The notes beneath the pieces are model-generated. The model did not search any database, was not told the DNA's origin, and was given only the letters and a program-made list of their open reading frames with translations. This document shows, one piece after another, positions 35,707 to 47,147 of a DNA stretch of 64,000 nt. The DNA lies in assembly GCF_027105095.1 (NCBI RefSeq), contig NZ_CP114278.1:1550001-1614000 (forward strand), written 5' to 3'. Position 1 is the first letter of the stretch. Each line of letters begins with the position of its first letter. Both the position numbers and the translations under genes were made by a program. This DNA is from Brevundimonas vesicularis. GTDB taxonomy: Bacteria; Pseudomonadota; Alphaproteobacteria; Caulobacterales; Caulobacteraceae.

Positions 35707-36384
35707 TCAGAGCAGGATCAGATGATCGGGCAACTCATTCGGGTTGTCGGCGCGCGGCGGAAAGTGGCGGGCCAGAACCTCGCCGCACAGACCGATGGCG
35801 GCCGCGAAACCATCGACCGGGCGTTCGGCGCGCAGTTCGCGGGTCAGGACGGCGACGGCCTGAGCCCAGGCGTCCTCGTCGACCTTGGCGTAGATGCTTT
35901 CGTCGGCGATCAGTTCGACCTGATGTTCGTCCAGGGCCGCAAAGATCAGGACGCCCGTACGCTCCTGAGTGACGTGGACGCCGTGCGCGAGGAACTGCTG
36001 CAAGGCGGCCTCCCTGACGCGGCCGCGCCTGACGCCGGCCGGAGTCACAAGACGGCGCACGGCCGGGATACGGGTCATCAGAAAGACGCAGACGAAAACG
36101 ACGGCCTGCGACAGGGCGTAGAGGCCCAGGGCCTGCGCTGTCGTGGCGTCCTGCGCGGCCTGGTGGGCCGCTTCCCAGCCGTCGCCGGGCCAGCGAAGAT
36201 CCAGCACGAACGGAACGAAGACGATCGGGGCCAAAAGCGCCATCGCCGCAGCCCAGGCCAGGCTGACGTCCACATAGGTCGAGACCCGACGCGCGACGAC
36301 GCAGAAGATTTCACCCGACGTCTGACGCTCGGCCGCCGCTATGGCTTCGGCGATGCGGGTGCGGTCGTTGTCCGTGATCTGCAT
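35707..36384 (-). CDS. TPM-domain (TLP18.3/Psb32/MOLO-1) membrane protein
   Basis: 225 residues from MQITDNDRTRIAEA, whose ATG shares one base with the upstream stop and has GGGGGG upstream. The domain opens IAEAIAAAERQTSGEIFCVV. Two hydrophobic helices (WAAAMALLAPIVFVPFVL and AQALGLYALSQAVVFVCVF) sit inside, then VLIFAALDEHQVELIADESI. DUF5062/YgcG-like partner of the gene before it. Function unknown; the pair with LemA is conserved. Confidence 0.82.
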   Translation of the reverse strand: MQITDNDRTRIAEAIAAAERQTSGEIFCVVARRVSTYVDVSLAWAAAMALLAPIVFVPFVLDLRWPGDGWEAAHQAAQDATTAQALGLYALSQAVVFVCVFLMTRIPAVRRLVTPAGVRRGRVREAALQQFLAHGVHVTQERTGVLIFAALDEHQVELIADESIYAKVDEDAWAQAVAVLTRELRAERPVDGFAAAIGLCGEVLARHFPPRADNPNELPDHLILL

Positions 36385-37208
36385 CACCATCCCCCCGAGG
36401 CCCCGCCGCCGCCGAAACTGCCGCCGCCGCCGCCGAACCCTCCACCACCGCCAAATCCGCCGCCGCCCCAACCGCCGCCGCCTCTGCCGGAGTTCCGCAG
36501 CGCCTCTGACGCCGCCCACAGCAGGACCGAGCTGACATTGCTGCGTCGTCCGCGCCCGGACCGCATGGCGATCAAGAAGATGAACAGGAAAAGCCCGGCG
36601 ATGATGACCAGAGGAATGATGGAGTCGCCCTTGGTGTCGGCCTGCTCGGCAGCGGCGGCCTGGGCGCGCGCCTGCGCCTCAGCCGGGTCGAGCGAAAGCT
36701 GGGTGATCAGGGCGTCGACGCCCTTGATCACCCCGGCTTGGTAATCGCCGTCTCGAAACGATGGCAGGATGTCGTTGCGGATGACCTGAGACGAGAAGGC
36801 GTCGGTCAGGATGGGCTCCAGCCCATAGCCGACCTCAATACGCACCTTGCGTTCGTTCGGCGCGACGATCAGCAGGGCGCCGTTGTCGTTTTCCTTCTGA
36901 CCGATGCCCCAGGCGCGACCCAGCTGATAGCCGTAGTCCTCGATCTCCTGGTCCTGAAGGCTGTTGACCGTCACGACGACCAACTGGTCGGTCGAACTGG
37001 CTTCCAGCGCCGCCAGCTTCTCTGTCAGCGCCTGTTCGGTCGCTGGATCGAGCAGATTGGCCTGATCGACCACGCGGCCGGTCAGCGGCGGGAAGTCGAT
37101 CTTGCTCTGCGCCGCCGCCGGAAAGACGAGCAGCAAGGCTATGACAACGCCAAAAAGGAGGGCGGCGACGCCGGGCGAACGCCGCGCCGCCGTTTGAAGG
37201 CTCGTCAC
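36384..37208 (-). CDS. TPM-domain protein (YgcG family)
   Basis: 274 residues. Signal peptide ending FPAAAQ, a TPM domain (about residues 38-160: GRVVDQANLLDPATEQALTEKL through NDNGALLIVAPNERKVRIEVGYGLE), one membrane helix (IIPLVIIAGLFLFIFLIA), then a Ser/Gly-rich tail that is nearly pure glycine with Phe/Trp. Overlaps lemA by 4 nt. Gly-rich tails are typical of this family. Confidence 0.88.
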   Translation of the reverse strand: MTSLQTAARRSPGVAALLFGVVIALLLVFPAAAQSKIDFPPLTGRVVDQANLLDPATEQALTEKLAALEASSTDQLVVVTVNSLQDQEIEDYGYQLGRAWGIGQKENDNGALLIVAPNERKVRIEVGYGLEPILTDAFSSQVIRNDILPSFRDGDYQAGVIKGVDALITQLSLDPAEAQARAQAAAAEQADTKGDSIIPLVIIAGLFLFIFLIAMRSGRGRRSNVSSVLLWAASEALRNSGRGGGGWGGGGFGGGGGFGGGGGSFGGGGASGGW

Positions 37209-37888
37209 TTGGCGGGCGGGGTCGCGCCCGGCGCCACGGCCGGTGCGCCGCCGCCGGGCGCAGAGGCGTTGGCGGGCGGGGCGTTCAGGTTGAAGTTGAC
37301 CTGGGGCGCCGACTGGGCGGCGGCGGTGGCGGTGAACAGCTGCATCGGCTGCGACCCGCCATGCAGGGTCTTGGCCCAGATCACCTGCGGGAAGGTGCGC
37401 AGGGTGGTGTTGTAGTCGCGAACGGCCTCATTGTAGTCGCGGCGCGCGATCTGGATGCGGTTCTCGGTGCCTTCCAGCTGGGACTGAAGGGTCAGGAAGT
37501 TTTGATTGGCCTGAAGTTGCGGATAGGCTTCGACCGTCACCAGCAGGCGCGACAGGGCACCGGACAGCTGGCCTTGGGCCTCCTGATACTGCTGGAAGGC
37601 CTGCGGATTATCGAGGTCGTCGGCCGAGACGTTGACCGAGGTGGCGCGGGCGCGGGCGTTGACGACGTCCGTCAGGGTGGTGCGTTCCTGGATCGCGGCG
37701 CCTTGAACGGTCGCGACCAGGTTTGGAATCAGGTCGGCGCGGCGCTGATACTGGCTCTGCACATCGGCCCAGGCCGCCTCGGCGCGTTCCTGCTTGGTTG
37801 GAATGGTGTTGTAGCCGCAGCCCGCCACGGCGGGGACGATCATAAGAGCGCCGGTCAGAGCGAAGGCGCGAGCGTTGAAGCGGACCAT
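37205..37888 (-). CDS. lemA: LemA family protein
   Basis: 227 residues from MVRFNARAF with a GGGAG site. Signal or lipoprotein segment ending VAGC, then the LemA helical region: AWADVQSQYQRRADLIPNLVATVQG and NRIQIARRDYNEAVRDYNTTLRTFP. Pro/Ala/Gly-rich tail. First gene of the lemA-TPM-TPM operon, all overlapping. Confidence 0.92.
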   Translation of the reverse strand: MVRFNARAFALTGALMIVPAVAGCGYNTIPTKQERAEAAWADVQSQYQRRADLIPNLVATVQGAAIQERTTLTDVVNARARATSVNVSADDLDNPQAFQQYQEAQGQLSGALSRLLVTVEAYPQLQANQNFLTLQSQLEGTENRIQIARRDYNEAVRDYNTTLRTFPQVIWAKTLHGGSQPMQLFTATAAAQSAPQVNFNLNAPPANASAPGGGAPAVAPGATPPAK

Positions 37889-37949
37889 GACATCTCCCGT
37901 TAGGCAATAGCGCCGTTGAGCGGGACTATTCACCGGCCCAGTGAATGCA

Positions 37950-38873
37950 TCAAGCGTCCAATGGCTCCGGTTGGAGATTGTTGAGGCGGCAGGCGGCCGA
38001 ATAGGTGTTGGCGAGTAGACAGGCGATGGTCATGGGACCGACGCCGCCCGGCACCGGCGTGATGCGGCCGGCGACCTCGACCGCTTCCTTGAAGGCCACG
38101 TCGCCGACGACGCGGGTCTTGCCCTCGGCGGCCTTGACGGGATCAGCCGAGGGAACGCGGTTGATGCCTACATCGATGACGGTCGCGCCCGGCTTGATCC
38201 AGTCGCCCTTGATCATTTCGGGCCGACCGACGGCGGCGACCAGAATGTCGGCGCGGCGGCAGACCTCGGGTAGGTCCCGCGTGCGCGAGTGGGCGATGGT
38301 GACCGTGCAGCTTTCGCCCAGCAGCAACTGCGCCATCGGTTTGCCGACGATGTTGGATCGGCCGACGATGACGGCGTTCAAACCTGACAGATCGCCGAGC
38401 CGATCCTTCAGCAGCATCAGACACCCCAGGGGGGTGCAGGGGACCAGACCCGGCAGGCCGACGGCCAGACGACCGGCGTTGACGACGTGGAAGCCGTCCA
38501 CATCCTTGTCCGGCGAAATGGCGTCCAGAACCACCGTCGCGTCGATGTGAGAGGGTAGGGGCAGTTGCACCAGGATGCCGTGGATGCCGGCATCCGCGTT
38601 CAACTGGGCGATCAGGGCCAGCAGTTCGGCCTGGCTGGCGGTGTCGGCCAGGCGGTGGGTGTCGGAGCGCATGCCGGCGCGCAGCGTCGTCTCACCCTTG
38701 TTACGGACGTAGATCTGGCTGGCGGGGTCCTCGCCGACGATGACGACGGCCAGACCGGGTTTGACGCCGTGCGCGACCTCGAGCCGGGCGACGGCCGCGC
38801 CGACGCGATCCACTAGGGCGGCCGAGAAAGCCTTGCCGTCGATCAGGGTCGCAGGCGTGGATTGGGCCGACAT
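37950..38873 (-). CDS. folD: bifunctional methylenetetrahydrofolate dehydrogenase/cyclohydrolase
   Basis: 307 residues from [13 protein letters not shown] with GGAG upstream. Catalytic Lys in [18 protein letters not shown], the NAD(P) loop [10 protein letters not shown] and C-terminal [18 protein letters not shown]. Interconverts methylene-THF and formyl-THF. A single gene, divergent from the PPC protein. Confidence 0.95.
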   Translation of the reverse strand: MSAQSTPATLIDGKAFSAALVDRVGAAVARLEVAHGVKPGLAVVIVGEDPASQIYVRNKGETTLRAGMRSDTHRLADTASQAELLALIAQLNADAGIHGILVQLPLPSHIDATVVLDAISPDKDVDGFHVVNAGRLAVGLPGLVPCTPLGCLMLLKDRLGDLSGLNAVIVGRSNIVGKPMAQLLLGESCTVTIAHSRTRDLPEVCRRADILVAAVGRPEMIKGDWIKPGATVIDVGINRVPSADPVKAAEGKTRVVGDVAFKEAVEVAGRITPVPGGVGPMTIACLLANTYSAACRLNNLQPEPLDA

Positions 38874-38965
38874 GGCAGCTCCGTCTGGCGGGAAATCAGG
38901 ATGGCGGCGATTTACAGCCGTCACGGTTCGGCGTCTATGATCCGCAGCCTATGCTGGAGGAATTC

Positions 38966-40855
38966 ATGAACCGTCCGTCGCTCGCCGTGGCTGTCAGCAC
39001 CCTGGCCCTGTTGTGGGCGGTCGCGCCGGCCGTGGCCCAGGACGCGCAGTCGTTGCGCATCGGCGCCGATGTGAATGGCGCCCTGACGGACGGCGACGCC
39101 AAGGCGTCGGCCGACGAATATCGCTATGACGACTATCGGTTTGAGGCGCGGGCGGGGCAGCGGCTGGAAGCCACGCTGAGATCGGACGCTTTCGACGCCT
39201 ATCTGGAAGTCTATGCCGACGGCGCAGCGGGCGAGCCGCTGGCGTCCGACGACGACGGATTGGGGGACGGCACTCATGCGCGGCTGCGCTTCACGCCGGA
39301 GCAGGCGGGGACTTATGTTCTGAGAGCCCGGACGCTGAGCGGACTGGACGGCGGCGACTATCAGCTGTCGTTGCAGGAACGTCCGGCGCCCCCGCGTGCG
39401 CCGCGACCCGGCGGCATTCGCGTTGGGGCGACCCAGAGCGGCGAACTGACGGCTCGCGATCCTGAGCAGGAAGACGGGGGGCGCTATGACGCCTACGCCT
39501 TCCGCGCCAATGCCGGCGATCGTTTCGTGGTGACGCTGGACTCCGAGGCCTTCGATCCCCTGGTGCGGGTGGGACGGATGAACGGTCCAGATTTCGTCGA
39601 GATCAGTTCGAACGATGATGCGCCCGGCGGCGGGCTGAACTCGCGGCTGACCTTCACGGCGCCGACGGCGGGCGAATATGTGATCCGCGCAACGGCGCTG
39701 GAAGACGGGCTGGGTCGCTACGAACTGGGCCTGGCCGAGGCGCCGCCCGCGCCGCCGTCAAAGCCCATCGCGATCGGTGACGAGATCAAGGGCGAACTGG
39801 GCTCGGACAGCGCCACGAACGACGGCGGCCAGCGCGCGGAGACCTATCGCTTCACCGGAACGAACGGTCAGCGCGTGGCCATCGAGATGAAGTCGAGCGA
39901 CTTCGACGCCTATCTGACGCTCCGCCGTGCATCGGACGATACCGTGCTGGCGGAGGATGATGACGGCGCCGGCTCGGGCACCGACGCCCGCATCGCGCGC
40001 ACCTTGGATGCCGATGGCGACTACATCATCGAGGCGCGCGGGTTCAGCGACGACGCCGAGGGCGACTACACGCTGAAGCTCACCGAAACCGCGCCGCCGC
40101 CTCCGCCGACCACGGCGAGCCTCGGGCAAAAGGTCGAGGGCGAGATCGCGGATGACGACCCCCAGGCGGACGACGGCAAACACTATGACGCCTACGTCAT
40201 TTCCGGAACCGAGGGGCAGCGCGTCCAGGCGATCCTGCGGTCGGGCGACTTCAACGCCTATCTGGAGATCGGCAAGGCCGACGGTGAGTTCGAGGCCCTG
40301 GCCAGCGATGACGACGGCCTGGCCGAGGGCACGGATTCGCGGCTGAACTTCACCCTGCCGTCGGACGGGAACTATGTGGTCCGCGCCATGCCGCTGGATG
40401 CGGAAAGCAAGGGCCTCTATTCGCTGGAACTGCTGGATCGCGGGCCGGAGCCCAAGCCCGGCAGTCTGCTGGTCGGTTCGACCGTGCGCGGAACCCTGTC
40501 CAACAGCGCCGCCATGAGCGACGAAGGCGCGTTTTTCGACGCCTATCGGTTCCAGGCCAAGAAGGATGAGAAGCTGCGTCTGACGATGGTGTCGAACGCT
40601 TTCGATTCCTTCATCGATCTGGGCAAGGAAGACCAGGACGGCGATTTCACCAGCCTGGCCACCGATGATGACAGCCTGTCCGACGCGCACGCAAAGCTGG
40701 ATTGGACCGCGCCGGACGACGGCTGGTATGTCGTGCGCGCCCGCGCCTATGGGCCCAATCAGATGGGCGCCTATGCCCTGACGGTCGCGCGTCAGCCTGC
40801 CAGCGCGAACACTCCGTCGCCCGAGAATCCGCCGATGATCATGAATCCGAAGTAG
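38966..40855 (+). CDS. secreted protein of five tandem pre-peptidase C-terminal (PPC) domains
   Basis: 629 residues. Start MNRPSLAVAV with GGAGG upstream; Sec signal ending AVAQ. Five repeats of about 110-120 residues begin near 30, 149, 269, 384 and 501, each with the pattern G..v.GeL, YDAYrF...GqrvvatL.S..FDayLe, ASDDDGlg.gtdaRL.FT and G.YvvRA..l. There is no catalytic domain. The DDD loops suggest calcium binding. PPC domains usually trail proteases; here they form the whole protein, perhaps for surface adhesion or binding. Confidence 0.82.
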   Translation: MNRPSLAVAVSTLALLWAVAPAVAQDAQSLRIGADVNGALTDGDAKASADEYRYDDYRFEARAGQRLEATLRSDAFDAYLEVYADGAAGEPLASDDDGLGDGTHARLRFTPEQAGTYVLRARTLSGLDGGDYQLSLQERPAPPRAPRPGGIRVGATQSGELTARDPEQEDGGRYDAYAFRANAGDRFVVTLDSEAFDPLVRVGRMNGPDFVEISSNDDAPGGGLNSRLTFTAPTAGEYVIRATALEDGLGRYELGLAEAPPAPPSKPIAIGDEIKGELGSDSATNDGGQRAETYRFTGTNGQRVAIEMKSSDFDAYLTLRRASDDTVLAEDDDGAGSGTDARIARTLDADGDYIIEARGFSDDAEGDYTLKLTETAPPPPPTTASLGQKVEGEIADDDPQADDGKHYDAYVISGTEGQRVQAILRSGDFNAYLEIGKADGEFEALASDDDGLAEGTDSRLNFTLPSDGNYVVRAMPLDAESKGLYSLELLDRGPEPKPGSLLVGSTVRGTLSNSAAMSDEGAFFDAYRFQAKKDEKLRLTMVSNAFDSFIDLGKEDQDGDFTSLATDDDSLSDAHAKLDWTAPDDGWYVVRARAYGPNQMGAYALTVARQPASANTPSPENPPMIMNPK

Positions 40856-40937
40856 GCGCCAGGCGCGCGCCTTCGTCCCTTGGATCGAGCTGCACGGTTG
40901 CCAAGCGCGGGACGCCGCGTGTAGAGAGCCGCCTCCT

Positions 40938-41060
40938 GTTGGGGAGTAGCTTCCGGCGTTGTCGTCGGGATCGCGTCAACATACTCGCGCTTCGGCGCGT
41001 GGCGCGATCAGCGGAACCACCGCCTAGCGAGACCAGCGTGTCCTGACGCCGCGACCGGCC
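40938..41060 (+). promoter_or_regulatory. yybP-ykoY manganese riboswitch upstream of mntP
   Basis: Conserved blocks in order: GGGGAGTAG (40941-40949), GTCAACATACTC (40975-40986) and GCGAGACCAGC (41027-41037), the invariant elements of the class. A stem GATCGCG/CGCGATC (40969-40975 with 41003-41009) encloses a CGCGC-TTCG-GCGCG hairpin. A GC-rich hairpin region follows before the mntP ATG. It turns on expression of Mn2+ exporters when Mn2+ is bound. Outer boundaries are approximate. Confidence 0.88.
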
Positions 41061-41101
41061 GGTGCAGGACCGCTGTCACGCGTCCGGTCGAGTGCTGTCC
41101 C

Positions 41102-41674
41102 ATGACCCCAGGCGCCATCGCCATTCTCTCGCTCAGCATGTCCACTGACGCTTTTGCGGCCGCCGTCGGACGCGGGGCGTCGCATCGACCTGCCGTCAAG
41201 GACGCCGTCAAAGCCGGCCTGGTCTTCGGCGTCATCGAGGCGATCACGCCCCTGATTGGCTGGGGATTGGGCATCATCGCCGCCGGCCTGGTCGAAAAGG
41301 TGGATCACTGGATCGCCTTCACCCTGCTTCTGATCGTCGGCGGCAAGATGATCTGGGAAGGCGTTCAACCGCGGAGCGCGGGCGAGGATGAGGCGCCGCG
41401 CCGGTCCGGCCCCTGGGCGCTCGTGGCGACGGCGGTCGGCACCAGCATCGACGCTGCGGCCGTGGGCGTTGGGCTGGCGTTCATCGGGGCCAATATCTGG
41501 GTGATCGCCGCCTCGATCGGCTTCACCACCTTCGTGTTGACCACCATCGGCATGTTGATCGGCAAGGCCGTGGGCACGCGCTTCGGCAAGACGGCCGAGA
41601 TCATCGGCGGCGTGGCCCTGATCGGTCTGGGCACGGCCATTCTGCTGGAACACCTGGGTGTTCTCGGCGGCTGA
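41102..41674 (+). CDS. mntP: manganese efflux pump
   Basis: 190 residues, six hydrophobic helices, DUF204/MntP family. Family residues: LSMSTDAFAAAVGRG near the N-terminus and TSIDAAAVGVGLAF in the second half, the paired Asp-containing helices. Exports Mn2+. The riboswitch directly upstream supports the metal. Confidence 0.93.
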   Translation: MTPGAIAILSLSMSTDAFAAAVGRGASHRPAVKDAVKAGLVFGVIEAITPLIGWGLGIIAAGLVEKVDHWIAFTLLLIVGGKMIWEGVQPRSAGEDEAPRRSGPWALVATAVGTSIDAAAVGVGLAFIGANIWVIAASIGFTTFVLTTIGMLIGKAVGTRFGKTAEIIGGVALIGLGTAILLEHLGVLGG

Positions 41675-41680
41675 GCCGGA

Positions 41681-43210
41681 TCAGGCCGACGGCAGCAGGT
41701 CCGCCGCGAAGGTTCGGTAACGACCGGCGCGCACGGCGTCGGTCGCACGGGCGATGTCCGGGGCGAAATAGTGGTCGCTGGCATAGGGGGCTGCGGCTTC
41801 TCGCACGATGGCGAAGACCTGTTCCAGCGCCGGCGAGCTGGTGAGCGGCCGATGGAACTCCAGTCCCTGCGCCGCCGCTAGAAGCTCGATACCGACCACT
41901 GTCGCCGTGTTCTCGGCCATGTCCAGCAGGCGGCGGGCGCCGTGGGTGGCCATGCTGACGTGATCTTCCTGATTGGCGCTGGTCGGCACGGTGTCCACGC
42001 TGCACGGATGAGCGACCATGCGGTTCTCGGCGATCAGGGCGGCCGCCGTCACCTGGGCGATCATGAAGCCGGAGTTCAGGCCGCTTTCCTTGACCAGAAA
42101 GGCCGGCAGTTCGCTCATCTTGGGATCGACCAGAATCGAGGTGCGACGTTCCGAAATATTGCCGATCTCGCACAGAGCCATGGCGATCTGATCGGCAGCG
42201 AAAGCAACGGGTTCGGCGTGGAAGTTTCCGCCCGAAATGACGTCGCCATCCTCGATGAAGACCAGCGGATTGTCGGTGACGGCGTTCGCCTCGCGCGCCA
42301 GCGTGACGGCGGCGCTGGTCAACACATCGAGGACCGCGCCCATGACCTGCGGCTGGCATCGCAGAGAGTAGGGGTCCTGGACTTTGGAGCAGTCGTCGCG
42401 ATGGCTATCGCGAATGGCGGAACCGGCCGTCAACTCGCGCAGCCGCGCGGCGACGGCGATCTGGCCCGGTTGGCCGCGCATGGCGTGGATGCGATGATCG
42501 AAGGGTGCGTCGGAACCTTTCAGCGCATCGACCGACAAGGCGCCGGCGGCGATGCCGGCGGCGAACGCCGCCTCCGCCGCGAACAGACCGGCAAGGGCCA
42601 GCGCCGTCGAACACTGGGTGCCGTTCAGCAGGGCCAGGCCTTCCTTCGGGCCCAGCGTCAGAGGCTCAAGGCCGACCTTCGCCAGAGCCGCTTCGGCCTC
42701 CAAGGTTTCGCCGTTCAGCCGCGCCTCGCCCACGCCGATCAGGACGCAGGACATATGAGCCAGGGGCGCCAGGTCGCCCGAGGCGCCGACCGATCCCTTG
42801 GACGGAATGCAGGGCAGGATGTCGGCGTTGACCAGGGCGATCAGGGCCTCCAGCGTTTCGCGCCGAACGCCGGAGGCGCCACGCGACAGACTGGCGATTT
42901 TCAGCACCATCAGAAGACGCGTCACCGCATCCGGCAGCAGCGGCCCGACCCCGCAGGCGTGGCTGAGAACCAGATTACGCTGCAGCGTCTCCAGATCTTC
43001 AGGCGCGATGGAGGTGTTGGCCAGCAAACCGAAGCCGGTGTTGACGCCATAGACGGTGCGCCCCTCGGCGACGATGGCTGCGATGGTCGCTGCGCCCTTG
43101 TCCACATCGGCCCAGGCGGCGGGCGTCAGTGAAACGGTAGCGGGGCCCTCCAGCACCGCACGAAGCTGCGCGAGGGTGAGAGGCGATTGGCCGAGGGTGA
43201 TCGCGGTCAT
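41681..43210 (-). CDS. hutH: histidine ammonia-lyase
   Basis: 509 residues. MIO-forming triad ASG within [15 protein letters not shown] (about residue 142), and the FNIG-like [14 protein letters not shown] segment. Deaminates histidine to urocanate. Three bases downstream of hutU, last in the minus-strand hut operon. Confidence 0.96.
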   Translation of the reverse strand: MTAITLGQSPLTLAQLRAVLEGPATVSLTPAAWADVDKGAATIAAIVAEGRTVYGVNTGFGLLANTSIAPEDLETLQRNLVLSHACGVGPLLPDAVTRLLMVLKIASLSRGASGVRRETLEALIALVNADILPCIPSKGSVGASGDLAPLAHMSCVLIGVGEARLNGETLEAEAALAKVGLEPLTLGPKEGLALLNGTQCSTALALAGLFAAEAAFAAGIAAGALSVDALKGSDAPFDHRIHAMRGQPGQIAVAARLRELTAGSAIRDSHRDDCSKVQDPYSLRCQPQVMGAVLDVLTSAAVTLAREANAVTDNPLVFIEDGDVISGGNFHAEPVAFAADQIAMALCEIGNISERRTSILVDPKMSELPAFLVKESGLNSGFMIAQVTAAALIAENRMVAHPCSVDTVPTSANQEDHVSMATHGARRLLDMAENTATVVGIELLAAAQGLEFHRPLTSSPALEQVFAIVREAAAPYASDHYFAPDIARATDAVRAGRYRTFAADLLPSA

Positions 43211-43213
43211 GGC

Positions 43214-44874
<1,661 letters not shown>

Positions 44875-44878
<4 letters not shown>

Positions 44879-45693
44879 CGTTGGCTCTCGGCGAAGGCGA
44901 TGCAGGCGGTCAGGACGCGGCGCAGATGGCCGCGCATCGGCTCGGCGCGGTCCGGCTGGTAGGGGCTGGGCCAATTGTCGGGCGACACCGGGCCGGCGGG
45001 ATCGAGGATGTAGCCCCGGTCAGCCAGTTCCATTTGAATGGCGTGGACGCCGGTTTGCGGACGGCCATAATGGCGCGTGGTCCAGCCACCCTTGAAGCGG
45101 CCGTTGACGACGACGCTGTCGCCGCTGACGGCACAGGCTTTTTCGACAGCCTGCGTCAGCTCGCTGGCGCAGGTGGCGTCGTCGTTGTCGCCGATATTGA
45201 ACTGCGGCAGTTCGCCCTCGAACAGGCGCGGCACGACAGACCGGATCGAATGGGCGTCGTAGAGGACGACCGGACCTCTGCTGCGCAGTCGCTCCAACTG
45301 GCCCTGCAGGGCGGCGTGATAGGGATCGAACCAGATCGCACGTCGCTCCTCCGTTTCGGCCGAGTCGGGCTCCTGACCTGCGCGATACAGCGGCTCCCCG
45401 TCGAAGGTTTCGGTCGGGCACAGGCCGGTCGTGGTCATGCCGGGATAGAGCGAGACGCCAGACGGATCGCGATTCACGTCGATGACGCTGCGTGACACGC
45501 CCGTTCGCACCAGGGTGGCGCCCATATCGATCGCGAAGTCGTACAGCCGATCCACCCACCAGTCCGCATCCTTGCGGGCCAGCCAGGGCGAGGCCATCCG
45601 CGCCTCGATGACGGCCGGAATCTCGGTCCCCGTGTGCGGCAGGCCGATCACCAGCGGCGCCGAACCTTCGTGGATGGTCAGCCAGTCCTGCAT
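44875..45693 (-). CDS. hutG: N-formylglutamate deformylase
   Basis: 272 residues from [10 protein letters not shown]. Zn-peptidase-like FGase fold: [41 protein letters not shown]. Releases formate and glutamate, the last step of the five-step pathway started by HutF on the opposite strand. First gene after the divergent hut promoter. Confidence 0.93.
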
Positions 45694-45729
45694 CCGTTCG
45701 GCCTCCCTCGCCAAATCGATCTATCGTGG

Positions 45730-45743
45730 TATGTCTAGACATA
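45730..45743. promoter_or_regulatory. HutC-type palindromic operator
   Basis: A perfect 14-bp palindrome TATGTCTAGACATA between divergent hutG (start 45693) and hutF (GTG 45771). GntR/HutC sites have TGT-N4-ACA type cores. It lies 37 bp from hutG and 27 bp from hutF, well placed to control both operons. Confidence 0.8.
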
Positions 45744-45770
45744 TTGATCGAAACGACACGGACCTGTCCA

Positions 45771-47147
45771 GTGACCCTTCAGCCGCAGCCCGTGGATCGC
45801 ACCCTCTGGTTCGAGGCGGCTCTGTTGCCGAGCGGCTGGGCGCGCGATGTACGGGTCGGTGTAGCGGGCGGGCGGATTGTCAGTCTGGAAGCCGGCGTGG
45901 CGCGCAGCCCTGCGGACGAGGGGGGCGGCGTCGCCCTGCCGGGCGTCGCCAATGTCCACAGCCACGCCTTTCAGCGTGCTATGGCGGGCCTGACCGAAGC
46001 GCGCGGGCCTTCGGACGACGACTTCTGGACGTGGCGCGAGCTGATGTACCGCTTCCTGGATCGGGGCGGGCCGGAAGAGATCGAGGCCATCACCGCCCTG
46101 GCCTTCATGCAAATGCTGGAGGGCGGCTTCACCCGCGTCGCCGAGTTCCATTATCTGCACAACGACCCGTCCGGCGCGGCCTATTCGGACCTGGCCGAGA
46201 TCGCCGCGCGGATCGTGGCGGCGGCGCAGGCGACGGGCATCGCCCTGACCCTGCTGCCGGTCTTCTACGCCCATGCCGGGTTCGGCGGTCAACCGCCGGC
46301 GCATGGACAGCGGCGCTTCATCAACGACCTGGACGGTTTCGCCGATCTGGTCGCGCGATGCTGCACCCTGACCGCCGATCTGCCCGACGCCGTGGTCGGG
46401 GTCGCCCCGCACAGTCTGCGCGCCGTCAGCCCGGATGAGCTGACGGCCATGCCTGCGCTGGCGGGCGATGGGCCGATCCATATCCATGTGGCGGAACAGA
46501 CCAAGGAGGTCACGGACTGCCTGGCCTGGTCGGGCGCGCGGCCGGTCGAATGGCTCTTGGCCAATGCGCCGGTCGATCCGCGTTGGTGCCTGATCCACTC
46601 CACCCATGTGACCGAGGCCGAGTGGCAGGGCGTCGTGGCGCGCGACGCCGTGGTCGGTCTGTGCCCAATCACGGAGGCCAATCTGGGCGACGGCGTCTTC
46701 CCAGCGGTCGATTTCACGCGCGCCGGCGGGCGGTTCGGCATCGGGACCGATTCCAACGTGCAGATCGGCGTCGCAGAGGAACTGCGAATGCTGGAATACA
46801 GTCAACGGCTGGCGCTGCGCGGTCGCGCCGTCATGGCGGATCCTGAACGCTCGACGGGGCGCGCCTTGTTCGATCGCGCGCTGGCGGGCGGCGTTCAGGC
46901 GACGGGCGCGGCGTCGGGTCTGAGCGTCGGGGCGTCGGCGGACATCGTATCGCTGGATACAAGCGGCGTCGCCTTTGCGGGACGGTCGGGCGATGCGGTG
47001 TTGGACAGCTGGATCTTCGGCGCGCCGACGGGCTCGATCCGTTCGGTTTGGCGCGCGGGGCGGGAGGTCGTGAAAAACGGCCGCCATATCGCGCGGGACG
47101 GCATCGAGGCGCGCTATCGCAAGGCCCTGTCGGCGGTGTTGGGGTGA
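45771..47147 (+). CDS. hutF: formimidoylglutamate deiminase
   Basis: 458 residues with a GTG start (MTLQPQPVDRTLW); an earlier GTG at 45726 would overlap the operator. Amidohydrolase: metal ligands in NVHSHAFQRAMAG, IHVAEQTKEV and GTDSNVQ. Hydrolyses formiminoglutamate to formylglutamate plus ammonia. Its presence with HutG defines the five-step histidine route. The stop overlaps hutC by 4 nt. Confidence 0.93.
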   Translation: MTLQPQPVDRTLWFEAALLPSGWARDVRVGVAGGRIVSLEAGVARSPADEGGGVALPGVANVHSHAFQRAMAGLTEARGPSDDDFWTWRELMYRFLDRGGPEEIEAITALAFMQMLEGGFTRVAEFHYLHNDPSGAAYSDLAEIAARIVAAAQATGIALTLLPVFYAHAGFGGQPPAHGQRRFINDLDGFADLVARCCTLTADLPDAVVGVAPHSLRAVSPDELTAMPALAGDGPIHIHVAEQTKEVTDCLAWSGARPVEWLLANAPVDPRWCLIHSTHVTEAEWQGVVARDAVVGLCPITEANLGDGVFPAVDFTRAGGRFGIGTDSNVQIGVAEELRMLEYSQRLALRGRAVMADPERSTGRALFDRALAGGVQATGAASGLSVGASADIVSLDTSGVAFAGRSGDAVLDSWIFGAPTGSIRSVWRAGREVVKNGRHIARDGIEARYRKALSAVLG

